From positions 1,984,001 through 2,048,000 of the forward strand of contig NC_018025.1 in NCBI RefSeq assembly GCF_000266945.1: a stretch of DNA of 64,000 nucleotides, read 5' to 3'. The stretch is from Desulfomonile tiedjei DSM 6799. GTDB lineage: Bacteria > Desulfobacterota > Desulfomonilia > Desulfomonilales > Desulfomonilaceae. This document shows positions 1-8,648 of this stretch, piece by piece (within the stretch, counting starts at the first letter, position 1; each line of letters opens with the position of its first letter). Made by a program: the position numbers and the translations under genes. Under the pieces are notes generated by a model. It saw only the letters and a program-made list of their open reading frames with translations. It was not told the origin of the DNA and made no database searches.

Positions 1-183
1 CAGATCCATTCCGAGGATAGGCTCTGGAAATCCCGGATAATTGTCCACATACTCGGTGGCAGTCATCTGGCCGCCGGGAATTCCTTTTTCCAGCAGCATA
101 GTCGAAATACGCGCCCGAGTGCTGTAAATGCCGGCCGTTAATCCAGCCGGCCCGCCACCCAAGATAATAAGTTCTGTTGTCAT
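1..183 (-). CDS. trxB: Thioredoxin reductase, N-terminal part (runs off the window)
   Basis: The reverse strand from ATG at 183 encodes 61 residues before the window edge. It opens with a short beta strand and a [10 protein letters not shown] dinucleotide-binding loop (about residues 9-18), then GGQMT and VDNYPGF, which are typical of the FAD-binding half of low-molecular-weight thioredoxin reductases. The enzyme passes NADPH electrons through FAD and a CxxC disulfide to thioredoxin; the CxxC lies outside the window. It starts 5 bases after the trxA stop, so it is the last visible gene of the sigma/anti-sigma/trxA/trxB operon. Other flavoprotein oxidoreductases share the N-terminal fold, but adjacency to trxA makes TrxB by far the best reading. 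Confidence 0.9.
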   Translation of the reverse strand, partial: MTTELIILGGGPAGLTAGIYSTRARISTMLLEKGIPGGQMTATEYVDNYPGFPEPILGMDL

Positions 184-188
184 GGGCA

Positions 189-518
189 TCAGACCTTGTC
201 GAGTAACTCCTTGATGCGGCTTTTGGGGACAGCCCCCACGATCTGGTCCACTACCTGACCATTATGGAACAGCATGAGTGTAGGTATACCTCTGACCCCA
301 TATTTCATGGGAGTGTCTTTGTTTTCATCCACATTGAGCTTTGCAACTTTGATTTTTCCCGCATACTCCGTTGCCAATTCTTCGACAACGGGCCCTACGG
401 TACGGCAGGGACCGCACCAGGCAGCCCAGAAATCCACGAGTGCAGGAACTTCCGATTTAAGGATTTCCTGATCGAAATCGCCATCCGAGACATTGAGAAG
501 GTTCGGGTTATCCGACAT
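189..518 (-). CDS. trxA: Thioredoxin
   Basis: Protein of 109 residues with the full thioredoxin signature WCGPC (Cys35 and Cys38), the preceding DFWA strand and the cis-proline loop GIPT (Pro79). It is a cytoplasmic protein disulfide reductase that is recharged by thioredoxin reductase, encoded 5 bases downstream. It begins 3 bases after the stop of the anti-sigma gene, so translation is probably coupled. Length and motifs are normal for a classical thioredoxin. The unusual point is context: it sits in an operon with an ECF sigma factor and a zinc anti-sigma factor, which suggests a thiol-stress response (inference). Confidence 0.97.
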   Translation of the reverse strand: MSDNPNLLNVSDGDFDQEILKSEVPALVDFWAAWCGPCRTVGPVVEELATEYAGKIKVAKLNVDENKDTPMKYGVRGIPTLMLFHNGQVVDQIVGAVPKSRIKELLDKV

Positions 519-521
519 TTA

Positions 522-782
522 TCAAACTCCTTTCTTAGGTTCACATGAATCTTGCCCGCAATGTTCCCTCAGGAAACGTCTTAGATTTTCCCTCACGTCA
601 TCCGGTATTTCCGCCGGCATCGATTTGGAACAAATCTCAACAGTGGTGGCAAGAGATTGATACATGAGCTGGCAAGGAGGACACCTGTCAAGATGGTCTT
701 CCAGCAATCTGCACATATCCTCGCTCATATCTCCATCCAAATAGTCAGATATGCAATCGCAAAACTCTTTGCAGGTTTTCAT
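522..782 (-). CDS. Zinc-binding anti-sigma factor (ZAS / zf-HC2 type)
   Basis: Small protein of 86 residues with Cys4, His30, Cys34 and Cys37, giving the spacing C-x25-H-x3-C-x2-C of the zinc anti-sigma (ZAS) fold; extra cysteines lie at 8, 10 and 24. There is no membrane segment, so it is predicted to be a soluble cytoplasmic anti-sigma factor that holds the sigma factor encoded 3 bases upstream. Members of this family such as RsrA release sigma when the zinc thiols are oxidised. The following genes are thioredoxin and thioredoxin reductase, which would re-reduce it. The redox role is inferred from motif plus context; other ZAS proteins respond to different signals. Confidence 0.88.
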   Translation of the reverse strand: MKTCKEFCDCISDYLDGDMSEDMCRLLEDHLDRCPPCQLMYQSLATTVEICSKSMPAEIPDDVRENLRRFLREHCGQDSCEPKKGV

Positions 783-785
783 AAT

Positions 786-1394
786 TTAGGCCTCTCGTCG
801 GTCCGAGGAAAGGTTTCTCTCCATATAATATGAAGTCAAGGTTTCCCGAACCGAATTCCTTGCACGATGCAGTCGAGATTTTATGGCAGCGATGGAAGAA
901 TCCATGATTTTTGACACTTCCTCGAGAGAGAATCCCTCAACGTCTCTGAGGACAATCACCGATCGATACAGTGCTGGAAGTTCGTCAATTGCTTCTTCAA
1001 TTTTCTTTCTGCCTTCATTCGAAAGAAGAATTTCGAGTGGCGTGTTTACGAATTCCGAAGAAATCGGAGGGAGAGGAGAATTCGATTGATTACGAATTTC
1101 ATCGTCATATTCGATACTGTCCGGCCTGTTTTTCCTAAGATACATTAAAGCCGTATTTGTAGCTATCCTGAAAAGCCAGGTGGAAAACGACGACGACCCC
1201 GTGAACCCGGGTAATCCTTTGTAGGCGCTGAGAAAAGTTTCCTGGAGCAGATCTTGAGCCAGATGGCCGTCTTTTACCATTTTTTTCAAATGTCGGTATA
1301 TTCTGGCCTGGTATTTTTCCACCAGCCCCTCAAAAGCATCGTAATCGCCGTTCAGAACTTTTTCTATTGTTTCCCGATCTTCGTACATAGGCAT
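786..1394 (-). CDS. ECF-family RNA polymerase sigma factor
   Basis: Protein of 202 residues with sigma region 2 (about residues 20-90, including the ATNTALMYLRK -10 recognition helix) and region 4 (about 140-190, with ALYRSVIVLRDVEGFSLEEV and an SRLHRAR helix). Region 3 is absent, as usual for ECF (group 4) factors. It directs RNA polymerase to a small regulon. The next gene encodes a ZAS anti-sigma factor and the two after it encode thioredoxin and its reductase, all spaced by 3-5 bases, so one transcript is likely. The cluster has a housekeeping-type promoter upstream. Start ATG 1394 is followed by a second in-frame ATG two codons later; either could be used. Confidence 0.94.
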   Translation of the reverse strand: MPMYEDRETIEKVLNGDYDAFEGLVEKYQARIYRHLKKMVKDGHLAQDLLQETFLSAYKGLPGFTGSSSFSTWLFRIATNTALMYLRKNRPDSIEYDDEIRNQSNSPLPPISSEFVNTPLEILLSNEGRKKIEEAIDELPALYRSVIVLRDVEGFSLEEVSKIMDSSIAAIKSRLHRARNSVRETLTSYYMERNLSSDRREA

Positions 1395-1442
1395 TTCTTG
1401 TTCCTATCCGGAACGGACACAAATTCTTTACTTATCTTTTGA

Positions 1443-1471
1443 ACATAATCTTGACCTCGCGCCTGTGTCAA
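1443..1471 (-). promoter_or_regulatory. Sigma70-type promoter of the sigma/anti-sigma/trx operon
   Basis: On the minus strand TTGACA (1466-1471) is followed by exactly 17 bases and TTATGT (1443-1448), about 50 bases before the sigma-factor start codon. This is a near-consensus housekeeping promoter. I did not find a convincing GGAAC-type ECF promoter in the 1395-1720 gap, so autoregulation is not shown. The rest of this gap holds no gene that I can support. Confidence 0.65.
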
Positions 1472-1720
1472 GGGGTAACCATCTCTGCTGAAGCCTTCCT
1501 TCAAGAGAATCCGTATTGTGATAACGCGAATGCATCCAACAGTATACTTCCAACAGGTACAAAAATCTGATAACGTGGAAACAGTATTCTCATGGTCCGA
1601 GTGCCGTTTGAACGGGGTTTTCCGCGTATTATCGGGAAACGGATTTTTTCAAAAAAGAATAAAAACTATCTCATCGCACGTGATTGACTTTTGAATTTAA
1701 GTTACGTGCAAGGAGTTCTT

Positions 1721-2530
1721 ATGGAAACAATAATACAGGAAGTTGCAGATTGCCTCGCCACCTCTGTCAATGCCGTTGTGCTCACTGGTGCCGGCATAAG
1801 CACGGAATCGGGAATTCCGGATTTCAGAAGTCCGGGCGGACTTTGGTCGCGAGTGGACCCGGGCGAATTCTCCATAGATCGGTTCTTGCAGAATCCCGGC
1901 CGATTTTGGCGTCTGCACCTTCAAATGAAGGCATCCGGTGATTTCGATCTCGCTTCGGCAGAACCGAATGCCGCGCATTTCGCTTTGGCCAAACTGGAGC
2001 AAATGGGAATCGTCAAATGCATTATCACGCAGAATGTGGACAACCTGCACCAGAAAGCCGGTTCGGTTGAAGTCGTAGAATTTCATGGTAATTTTCTCAG
2101 AGCCATCTGCATGAAATGCAAAATGGTCGAGCCGATTTCAAATGTGGAAAGCAGGCTGGATAATGGCGATGAGGATGTGCCCCGATGTACCCGATGTGGG
2201 GGATTGCTCAAACCCGATGCAGTTTTCTTCGGGGAGCCGATTGGCTCAAAATCGCTCATGATGTCTCAGGTACAATCACAAAAGTGTGACGTGCTGCTGG
2301 TAATCGGGACATCGCTGCAGGTGTTTCCCGCTGCCCAGATTCCTCTTACCGTAAAGCTCAAGTATCCGCCCGCCAAAGTCATTGAGATCAATATGGAACC
2401 ATCGGCTATGCACAAACAGGTTACCGATATACTCATGCTGGGTAGCGCAGGTGAGATATTGACGCGGGTTTTCAACTGCGTCCAGGAAAGAATCCTGCAG
2501 CAAGGCGCTATGCAATCCGGAAGGAATTGA
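1721..2530 (+). CDS. cobB: NAD-dependent protein deacylase, sirtuin family
   Basis: Sirtuin of 269 residues. It shows the NAD loop GAGISTESGIPDFRS (about 23-37), TQNVDNLHQ (about 104-112), the catalytic His122 in FHG, and a four-cysteine zinc site (Cys130, Cys133, Cys156, Cys159). It removes acyl groups from lysines using NAD and releases nicotinamide and O-acyl-ADP-ribose. The frame is open from TTG 1691, but ATG 1721 has AAGGAG six bases upstream and gives the usual N-terminus. It is transcribed alone, divergently from the sigma operon. A GCACGT/ACGTGC inverted repeat flanks the region just upstream of the start and might be an operator (weak). Confidence 0.93.
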   Translation: METIIQEVADCLATSVNAVVLTGAGISTESGIPDFRSPGGLWSRVDPGEFSIDRFLQNPGRFWRLHLQMKASGDFDLASAEPNAAHFALAKLEQMGIVKCIITQNVDNLHQKAGSVEVVEFHGNFLRAICMKCKMVEPISNVESRLDNGDEDVPRCTRCGGLLKPDAVFFGEPIGSKSLMMSQVQSQKCDVLLVIGTSLQVFPAAQIPLTVKLKYPPAKVIEINMEPSAMHKQVTDILMLGSAGEILTRVFNCVQERILQQGAMQSGRN

Positions 2531-2776
2531 AGCAATCCTACGACAGAGGATCGCTAAGCTGATAGACACCGCTGAAATCATTCATTCCAGAGCATACAGC
2601 ACCAGAAGGACAGCGGATACATTGTAGAATGCGCAACTCCGGACGACTCTCCTTGAGCAGTTGTCCGGAAAAACTCTCAGGTTGTTATCTGCGATTATTT
2701 TCAGAGAAAAAAGCGGGAAATCTCAAGATAATCATTGTCTGCTGAAGATACGAGGAAAGGCGTATACGCTGGCGGC

Positions 2777-3529
2777 TCAGAAGAGCAAAGTTGTCTCGAG
2801 AAAGAAGCCGTTGCGGTTCAAATCAACCGTATCCACCTCTCTTTTCATCTTGTTGTGCCAGAATCTGAATCCTCCGCTGAGTCCCCACGTCCACAGACGA
2901 TTTATCGGAATATCTACCGCTGCTGCAATCTCCCAATCCCAGGACTCCAGACTTTCGTAATTCCACCATCCGAATCGACTTGAAAATTGAGGCCTTAAGG
3001 CGATGGAATCCATGACCGGGAAGAACGTGCCGTGAAGCCCTAACAAAGGAACAGCGCGAGTGCGTTTCTCGTTGTAATTGTAGGTAATGCCTCCGACGAT
3101 CGCATCACTCACGTTGGTTTCCAGCGACAGAGCCGATACCTCGATGTTGCCGCCGAAAAGGATCTGAGGAGACATAAAGAAATCCAGATCATACCCGAAC
3201 CGAAAATCCCGAATGGCCTGGTAAGAACCGTTGCTGGACTCATATTTGGTGAACGGTTCCGCGCGGAATCTGAAGACGTGGATATTGTCAATGCGCAAAC
3301 TGCCGAATATTTCCCAGGCCAGCCGTTCTGTGCTCAGTCCCAACGCATCCGAGAAATCGATTTTGGAACGGTTTGGCTGGATCAAGTCGCCCTGGAGATT
3401 TGAAAACCACATACGAGCACCTGAGTTGATCCTCAGGTACGGGGGGATTTCCCAGGCGTGGACATTGCCCATGAGCATAAAGCACAGGAAGGTGAGCCAG
3501 ATTGTTATGAGTAGTTTTTTCATCTTCAT
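2777..3529 (-). CDS. Predicted outer-membrane beta-barrel protein
   Basis: Protein of 250 residues with a signal peptide (positively charged MKMKK, hydrophobic stretch, cleavage near VHAW at about 25). The mature part alternates polar and aromatic residues, as in beta-barrel strands, and the final residue is Phe, as in substrates of the BAM machinery. The last 40 residues (GLSGGFRFWH... to FLETTLLF) resemble the end of the barrel encoded at 17500-18501, so the two may be distant paralogues. No specific function is recognisable. It is transcribed towards the sirtuin gene; the 246-base gap between them shows no clear terminator. Confidence 0.7.
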   Translation of the reverse strand: MKMKKLLITIWLTFLCFMLMGNVHAWEIPPYLRINSGARMWFSNLQGDLIQPNRSKIDFSDALGLSTERLAWEIFGSLRIDNIHVFRFRAEPFTKYESSNGSYQAIRDFRFGYDLDFFMSPQILFGGNIEVSALSLETNVSDAIVGGITYNYNEKRTRAVPLLGLHGTFFPVMDSIALRPQFSSRFGWWNYESLESWDWEIAAAVDIPINRLWTWGLSGGFRFWHNKMKREVDTVDLNRNGFFLETTLLF

Positions 3530-3757
3530 TTAAAGCGTTAGCGTGCTTTTGCTATAACCTACATAAGCAAAGTTGGCTAACCTATATATGATCCTAATAT
3601 TTTTGTCAAGAAAAAGCCGGTAGATAACCCAACCATTCGAATCCCCCGAAAAAACAGTCAGAGACGGGAAATCTGGCAAGGATCACGAATCTAGCGAAAC
3701 GCGATGCAAATCCGGTGTCTCTGCCAACGCCTGGTTTGAATTTCCTCGTGGTTTCCC

Positions 3758-3786
3758 TTGACGCACACCCTTTGCGACGCTAATGT
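3758..3786 (+). promoter_or_regulatory. Sigma70-type promoter of hrcA
   Basis: TTGACG (3758-3763), 17 bases, TAATGT (3781-3786), 32 bases before the hrcA start. No CIRCE inverted repeat (TTAGCACTC-N9-GAGTGCTAA) is visible between 3540 and 3817, so hrcA does not look autorepressed in the usual way. Confidence 0.6.
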
Positions 3787-3817
3787 TGTATGAACGTGGA
3801 AAAGCGAGGATGATTTC

Positions 3818-4861
3818 ATGGGCCGTCTTGAAAACCGTTCGGAGCAGATCCTGAAAGCGATCGTTTCCGAATACGTTGCCACCGGAGAACCCGTAGGTTC
3901 CCGCACTCTTTCAAAGAGGCGGGAAATAGGGTTATCCGCGGCCTCTATTCGCAATATCATGAGCGACCTTACTGACTCGGGGTTTATCACTCAACCCCAT
4001 GTGAGTGCGGGCCGTGTTCCAACCGATCTCGGGTACAGGTTCTACGTGGATGTCCTGCTGCGACCGGGAAAACTGGAAACCGAAGAAGAAGCCATGATCG
4101 AGACTCTGCTGGGCAATGCCGGTCTCGACATACGCGACGTCTTGAGGAAGTCTTCAGGGGTTCTGGCAGGCTTTTCGCGGCAGGCAGGCGTTGTTGCTTC
4201 TCCTCCTGCTGATTACACATTCAAATCTATTGATTTCATAAAAGTTGCCGAAGACAAAATTCTGGTGGTTCTCGTATCCACCGCGGGAATTATTCACAAT
4301 AAGATTATTTTCGATGAGGACGGGATCAAGCAGGAGACTCTGGAGCGTTACAGCCGCATGTTGTGCGATATGCTGAAGGATCTGGACTTGCGGCAAGCCA
4401 GGGAGCGCATAGAGAATGAACTGAACCTGGAACGAACGAGAGTCGATGCCATGCTGGCAAAGGTTCTTCGTTTGGGACATTCCATTCTAATGGTGGGCGC
4501 AACCAGAGAGGTATTTATAGAGGGCCAGATCAACATTCTCGAAGACCCGGAATTTGCTCATATCGAAAAACTGAAAGCCGTGTTGGTCGCATTCGAGGAA
4601 AAGAGCAATTTTCTAAAAATTTTGGATAAGACCTTACAGGCAAAGGGAATTCAGATACTGATCGGTTCAGAGCACGGAGTCGGCGAGCTGGACACATGCT
4701 CTATCGTCGCTTACCCCATACGAACAAAGAAATCGTGTCTGGGAAGCATTGCCGTGGTGGGGCCGAAAAGGATGGACTACCAGAAGGTAGTTCCGGTTGT
4801 AAGCGCGACAGCGAGAATTATCACGAAAATAGTGAAACGCATTGTAGAGAGTGACGTATAG
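3818..4861 (+). CDS. hrcA: Heat-inducible transcription repressor HrcA
   Basis: Protein of 347 residues, the normal length for HrcA. The N-terminal winged helix is clear (residues 1-75: RSEQILKAIVSEYVATGEPV, then SAASIRNIMSDL and SAGRVPTDLGYRFYVD), followed by the GAF-like dimerisation domain with VVPVVSATARIITKIV near the end. HrcA binds CIRCE operators to repress groE and dnaK operons and is kept active by GroEL. In many genomes it precedes grpE-dnaK; here it stands alone, about 22 kb from grpE-dnaK. ATG 3818 has GAGGA upstream. No CIRCE site was seen in front of it or of grpE, so its targets must lie elsewhere or be divergent. Confidence 0.96.
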   Translation: MGRLENRSEQILKAIVSEYVATGEPVGSRTLSKRREIGLSAASIRNIMSDLTDSGFITQPHVSAGRVPTDLGYRFYVDVLLRPGKLETEEEAMIETLLGNAGLDIRDVLRKSSGVLAGFSRQAGVVASPPADYTFKSIDFIKVAEDKILVVLVSTAGIIHNKIIFDEDGIKQETLERYSRMLCDMLKDLDLRQARERIENELNLERTRVDAMLAKVLRLGHSILMVGATREVFIEGQINILEDPEFAHIEKLKAVLVAFEEKSNFLKILDKTLQAKGIQILIGSEHGVGELDTCSIVAYPIRTKKSCLGSIAVVGPKRMDYQKVVPVVSATARIITKIVKRIVESDV

Positions 4862-4911
4862 AGTGATTGCCGAAAATTTTTGAGGTTTATCCGATCTTCA
4901 ATAGAAGCTAC

Positions 4912-5000
4912 AGGTGGGGACCGGCGTCCCTGCCGGTCCATTCTATTGATATCATTGGTCATGTTGAAGATGTGTCGGCACTGAGGCACGGCACCTACCA
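4912..5000. repeat. Paired CCGGC-hairpin repeat (BIME-like), copy 1
   Basis: Contains GACCGGCGTCCCTGCCGGTC, then a spacer TTCTATTGATATCATTGGTC, then a second decayed hairpin (GTCGGCACTGAGGCACGGCAC). The same order and spacer occur at 29833-29920 and, interrupted by a MITE, at 26500-26790. It lies between the convergent hrcA and hydrolase genes. Confidence 0.75.
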
Positions 5001-5096
5001 TTATTCCTAATCTTCAAGCCGTCACTAATTTTGGCAACTGCCACAATTGCCCATATCATGAGACGCAATTCTCGCTCCCCTGTACATACCGTCTTA

Positions 5097-6065
5097 TCAC
5101 GAATTGCCGTTCAAGAATGCTGCGGTCCGCAATTCCGACCAATACTGACGTGACGCGTTGAATGCTACGAACCCCACGTGGCCGCCATGCCGCGTAATCT
5201 CGAAAAAGAAGTTTTCGTTGCGCGCAGCTTCTTCCAGCGGATAACATTCCGGGGTAAGAAACGGATCGTCCTGCGCATTCACGAGCAAAGTGGGGACGCT
5301 GATTTCAGGAATGTACTGCTTGCAGGACGACTGGAGCCAATAATCTTCGGCATCCTTGAATCCGTGTAAGGGTGCAGTGTAGCGGTTGTCGAAATCCTCA
5401 AAGTCTTTGATGGATTCGTATCCGTTATCGTTAATGCGACCGGGCATGATCGCCATTTTGGCGCGAATCTTTTCTCGTAACATGCGGAGGAATCTACTCA
5501 TATAAGGCCGGTTGCCCGAAGAACCGATCTTTCTCGCTCCTGCACACAAATCGCAGGGTACGGAAAAGACCGCCGATCGCTTGACTGTTTCGTGAACATT
5601 GGTTCCGCGCTCCCCAAGATATTTGAGGATGAGGTTGCCTCCCAGGCTGAATCCGATGAGAGCAAGCTCTTCGTATGCATCGATCTCTTCCACATTTGTT
5701 AAGACCGTGCTCAGGTCATCGGTATCTCCACTATGGTAAAACCGGGGAAGCTTGTTGGATTCTCCGCTGCAGCCGCGGAAATTCATAGCTATGGCGTCCC
5801 AGCCGTTCCTGGTGAGCACCCGTGCCATTCCCAGGACGTAGCTTCTGCCGGAATTCCCTTCCAGGCCGTGGAGTATTATTCCCGCTTTCCGAGCTCCCAC
5901 GGAAGCAATATCGATGTCGATGAAATCATCATCGGGCGTAGTAATCCTTCTCCTGGTGTATTCAACACCGGTAACTCGACGAAACAGAGAAGGATATACT
6001 GTTTGCACATGAGCATTCCTGAATAAAAGCGGCGCGGTATAGGTGGAATTGGAGACAACAGGCAT
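5097..6065 (-). CDS. Alpha/beta-hydrolase, YheT/EMB8 family
   Basis: Protein of 322 residues with the family pattern of YheT-type hydrolases: LLFRNAHVQTVYPSLFRR near the N-terminus, ILHGLEGNSGRSY (about 64-76), NFRGCSGE (about 95-102), the nucleophile elbow GFSLGGN (Ser140), QDDPF (likely acid) and RHGGHVGF (likely catalytic His). It is predicted to be a cytoplasmic or membrane-associated esterase; substrates of this family are mostly unknown. It is a single-gene unit, convergent with hrcA. All three catalytic residues can be seen, so it should be active. Confidence 0.85.
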   Translation of the reverse strand: MPVVSNSTYTAPLLFRNAHVQTVYPSLFRRVTGVEYTRRRITTPDDDFIDIDIASVGARKAGIILHGLEGNSGRSYVLGMARVLTRNGWDAIAMNFRGCSGESNKLPRFYHSGDTDDLSTVLTNVEEIDAYEELALIGFSLGGNLILKYLGERGTNVHETVKRSAVFSVPCDLCAGARKIGSSGNRPYMSRFLRMLREKIRAKMAIMPGRINDNGYESIKDFEDFDNRYTAPLHGFKDAEDYWLQSSCKQYIPEISVPTLLVNAQDDPFLTPECYPLEEAARNENFFFEITRHGGHVGFVAFNASRQYWSELRTAAFLNGNS

Positions 6066-6179
6066 TCTGGCTTCGCATTCTCCCCCGTTGGAAAAACATA
6101 CCGTATCAAAGGTGCAATTTAAGGAACGTTCCTGCGAAAAGGAGATTTCCCGATGTAATTCTTGAAACGAACGATCGGA

Positions 6180-6434
6180 TTAATAGTGACCCAGGATGTG
6201 TTCCATAAGCGTATTACCGAGCTCGTGAAAGATAACGCGGTAACCGCCCGGCCAGGTATGTCGTATGGGGGCAGGAGGTATGTATCCGTAAAACATTTTT
6301 TGTTGCGCTGCCGTATTACCCGTGACTCTCTGAGGCTGATTCGACTGCTGATCGGGAAAATTCTGGGCCCACACAGTTGAGCCTGCGGCGAAAATCGCAA
6401 TCACGAGTATAAGTACGGCACGTCTCATTATCAC
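6180..6434 (-). CDS. Small secreted protein of unknown function
   Basis: Reading frame of 84 residues with a convincing signal peptide (MRRAVLILVIAIFAAGSTVWA, cleavage near residue 23-25), leaving about 60 residues rich in Gln, Pro and His. It contains PPAPIRHTWPGGYRV and ends in LGHY. Upstream, GGTGTGATA precedes the ATG at 6434; a second ATG is two codons in. I do not recognise the mature part. It is transcribed in the same direction as the YheT-type hydrolase, 114 bases upstream, and could share its transcript. Confidence 0.5.
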   Translation of the reverse strand: MIMRRAVLILVIAIFAAGSTVWAQNFPDQQSNQPQRVTGNTAAQQKMFYGYIPPAPIRHTWPGGYRVIFHELGNTLMEHILGHY

Positions 6435-6564
6435 ACCTCGTGGACGGTATTCTATCTATGGAATGAAGAAAAATCAAGTCAGAACTGATTTAATCGTAAC
6501 CATACAATATCCATTCAGCTATGCGTGGGAAAAATCCCCCCTCCCGTAAGCATTCAGTTACGCG

Positions 6565-6832
6565 TGGAAAAGAGTTCTATAGCCCCGAAGGGGCTACTCA
6601 ACAGTAGCCGTGGGTGCAAACCCACGGAAGTGATACGGCAAGTCCTTTGTCTTCAGGACCCTGAAAGGGTCTAACAATGACATTCGAGAATCCTTGCCTT
6701 TTGGTCGACCCTTTCAGGGTCGTTGAACCATGCCTGTGGGCGTGCCGGTGTCCACGGGTTGACCACCCGTGGCTACTATCGGGCCGCCCTTTCAGGGCGC
6801 AGAATTGCTAGTGCCCGCTTACAACTGAATGG
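6565..6832. repeat. Composite palindromic intergenic repeat, CCCGTGG/CCCTTTCAGGG family, copy 1 (intact)
   Basis: A string of short palindromes in fixed order: AGCCCCGAAGGGGCT, CCGTGGGTGCAAACCCACGG, GACCCTGAAAGGGTC, a second GACCCTTTCAGGGTC, CCACGGGTT/AACCACCCGTGG and GCCCTTTCAGGGC. Copies are at 9795-10275 (interrupted) and 62895-63095 (left end replaced). No coding potential. This is the intact reference copy of the window. Confidence 0.8.
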
Positions 6833-6837
6833 TTACC

Positions 6838-6910
6838 CCCTCCCCTCTTTATAAAAGGGGGGGTTAAGAAGGCACGTGCCAATCCCCCCTTAATAAAGGG
6901 GGGGATTTTG
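6838..6910. repeat. CCCCTC/GAGGGG-type inverted repeat
   Basis: Two oppositely oriented hairpins: CCCCTC...TATAAAAGGGGGG and CCCCCCTTAATAAAGGGGGG separated by TAAGAAGGCACGTGCC. Related runs are near 29741-29778 and 55445-55460. The remaining bases to 7069 hold no supported feature. Confidence 0.6.
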
Positions 6911-7069
6911 AAAGTCAGTGTTATCATGAGCACAGGAGAAGATCTTCTCTACCCCGCGTAACTATTAGGTTTGTGAGAGTCGCGAAGAGGTGAAACACTA
7001 CTCGCGTTCCCCGGGCAATTGCCCGAACATGTCGTAATTGGACTTTTACCAACAGACTACCAGTCCCGA

Positions 7070-8029
7070 TCAGGAACCAATCTTCAACAAAACCTTCATA
7101 CTTGAGGGTTCCTGCGATTTCACGAATGCGGTTTCCGCCTCAGTCAACAGAAATGTTCCGCTTATCAGGGGGGTCGGATCCACGAGGCCCTGGCTCATGA
7201 CTCTCAATGCAGGGGCAAGCTGACCGCACCTCGATCCGACAACGGTGATTTCGTCGATCACCAGGGGCGCTGTGTTGAATTCCAGGGACCCGTGGTACGT
7301 GCTTTTCAGGACCAGGGTACCGCGAGGTTTCACTCGATCGAGAGCAAGCTTCCATCCTCCGGGACTTCCGGAAGCTTCAACGACAACATCGAATTTGTCC
7401 CGAGTGTCGGCCAATTCGTGAAGAAGCGCGGTTGAACCGCCCAGATCTTGAAAGTACTTCAGCTTCTCCGGATGCTTGCCCACGAGGAGCAGCTTGCATC
7501 CGGTCAATCTCAATACCATACAGACGAGCAGCCCGAGCTTTCCATCTCCAATGACGAGCACCTCATCTGCCGGTTTGACGTGGACCTGCTCCAGGATCTC
7601 AAGGGCAGCGGCAAGGGGTTCGGCAAAAACCGCCCTTTCGGTGGCAAGGTTCTCGGGAACGGAGATGAGATTGGATGGTGGCAGCGTCAGGTATTCTGCC
7701 ATTGCGCCGTTCCGCCCGAGAATACCGAGGCACGTCCTGTTGGGGCAGTGCCGTTCCATGCCTGCTTTGCACCACGAGCAGGTTCCGCATCCGGCATTGA
7801 TCTCGCCCACAACGCGCTCTCCCAGTTGTTCAGGGTCGGGAGACTGTTCCACAGTGCCGACGAATTCGTGGCCCAAAACCCCTTGAAAATCCATGTACCC
7901 GCGGCTGATTTCAACATCAGTCTTGCAAATACCTGCCGTGAGCACTTTGACGAGTGCCTCGTTAGGCGAAGGTTCGGGTACCGGCAGGTCTTTCAAAGAA
8001 AGATTTCCGTCGAAAACAAGTGCTTTCAC
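7070..8029 (-). CDS. Zinc-dependent medium-chain dehydrogenase (alcohol/polyol/threonine dehydrogenase-like)
   Basis: Protein of 319 residues from GTG 8029. Catalytic zinc ligands are visible as Cys35 and His54-Glu55 (GHE), and the structural zinc lobe as Cys81, Cys84, Cys87 and Cys95. A Rossmann segment VLVIGDGKLGLLVCMVL follows at about 160-176, with GDGKLG in place of the usual GxGxxG. It should oxidise an alcohol with NAD(P); the substrate cannot be read from sequence. The frame opens at GTG 8050, but GTG 8029 has AAGGAG eight bases upstream and gives the standard MKAL start. The yjbQ-like gene lies just upstream on the same strand, 40 bases away, so an operon is likely. Confidence 0.85.
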   Translation of the reverse strand: MKALVFDGNLSLKDLPVPEPSPNEALVKVLTAGICKTDVEISRGYMDFQGVLGHEFVGTVEQSPDPEQLGERVVGEINAGCGTCSWCKAGMERHCPNRTCLGILGRNGAMAEYLTLPPSNLISVPENLATERAVFAEPLAAALEILEQVHVKPADEVLVIGDGKLGLLVCMVLRLTGCKLLLVGKHPEKLKYFQDLGGSTALLHELADTRDKFDVVVEASGSPGGWKLALDRVKPRGTLVLKSTYHGSLEFNTAPLVIDEITVVGSRCGQLAPALRVMSQGLVDPTPLISGTFLLTEAETAFVKSQEPSSMKVLLKIGS

Positions 8030-8069
8030 GCTTGTGCTCCTTGCGCGCACGTACGGCTGTTGCGAACCA

Positions 8070-8489
8070 TTATTTTCCCATCACCTGAATCATCACGGAC
8101 CTGTTTCGAGGCCGGTTATCAAAATCCATGAGCACGATCTGCTGCCATGTGCCCAGGCACAATGTACCTTCGGTTATCGGAACACTGAGAGAAGGCTTCA
8201 TGAGAGCTGCCCTCACATGGGAAAATCCATTTCCATCATGCCATCTCAGGTTGTGCGCGTATTCAATGTCTGTCGGAGCAAGTCGTTCCAAAGCTTGCTT
8301 CAAGTCGCTTATTGCTCCGGACTCGAATTCTATGGTAGTGATCGCGCCTGTGGAACCTGTCACCATTACTGTAGCCAGGCCTTCCCGAACACCCGAAGCA
8401 TGCACTGCTTTTTCCACTTCCTCGGTGATATTCCGGCAATCCGAGAACCCTTCGGTCCGAAGACTGATTGAACTGTTATGAACGATCAT
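8070..8489 (-). CDS. YjbQ family protein (UPF0047)
   Basis: Protein of 139 residues, the normal size of the YjbQ/UPF0047 family. Family motifs are clear: VTGSTGAITTIE, the His-containing NLRWHDGNGFSHVRA (about 81-95) and GTWQQIVLMDFDN (about 112-124), which form the putative metal and active site. Some members have been reported to have weak thiamine phosphate synthase activity, but the physiological role is unknown. It is followed 40 bases later by the zinc dehydrogenase and is divergent from hldD. Confidence 0.88.
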   Translation of the reverse strand: MIVHNSSISLRTEGFSDCRNITEEVEKAVHASGVREGLATVMVTGSTGAITTIEFESGAISDLKQALERLAPTDIEYAHNLRWHDGNGFSHVRAALMKPSLSVPITEGTLCLGTWQQIVLMDFDNRPRNRSVMIQVMGK

Positions 8490-8648
8490 ACTTGTACTCC
8501 GTTCGAATGTGTACGCTATGCTACTCGATCACGACCGCCGGGAACAAGTCCGAGGCCTCGAATTTCCTTCTTTGCTTGCGGGACACAAGATGCGTATGAT
8601 ACACGACCACCAAAACGAATGAACGAACATGATTTCGAGAGGTTTGCA

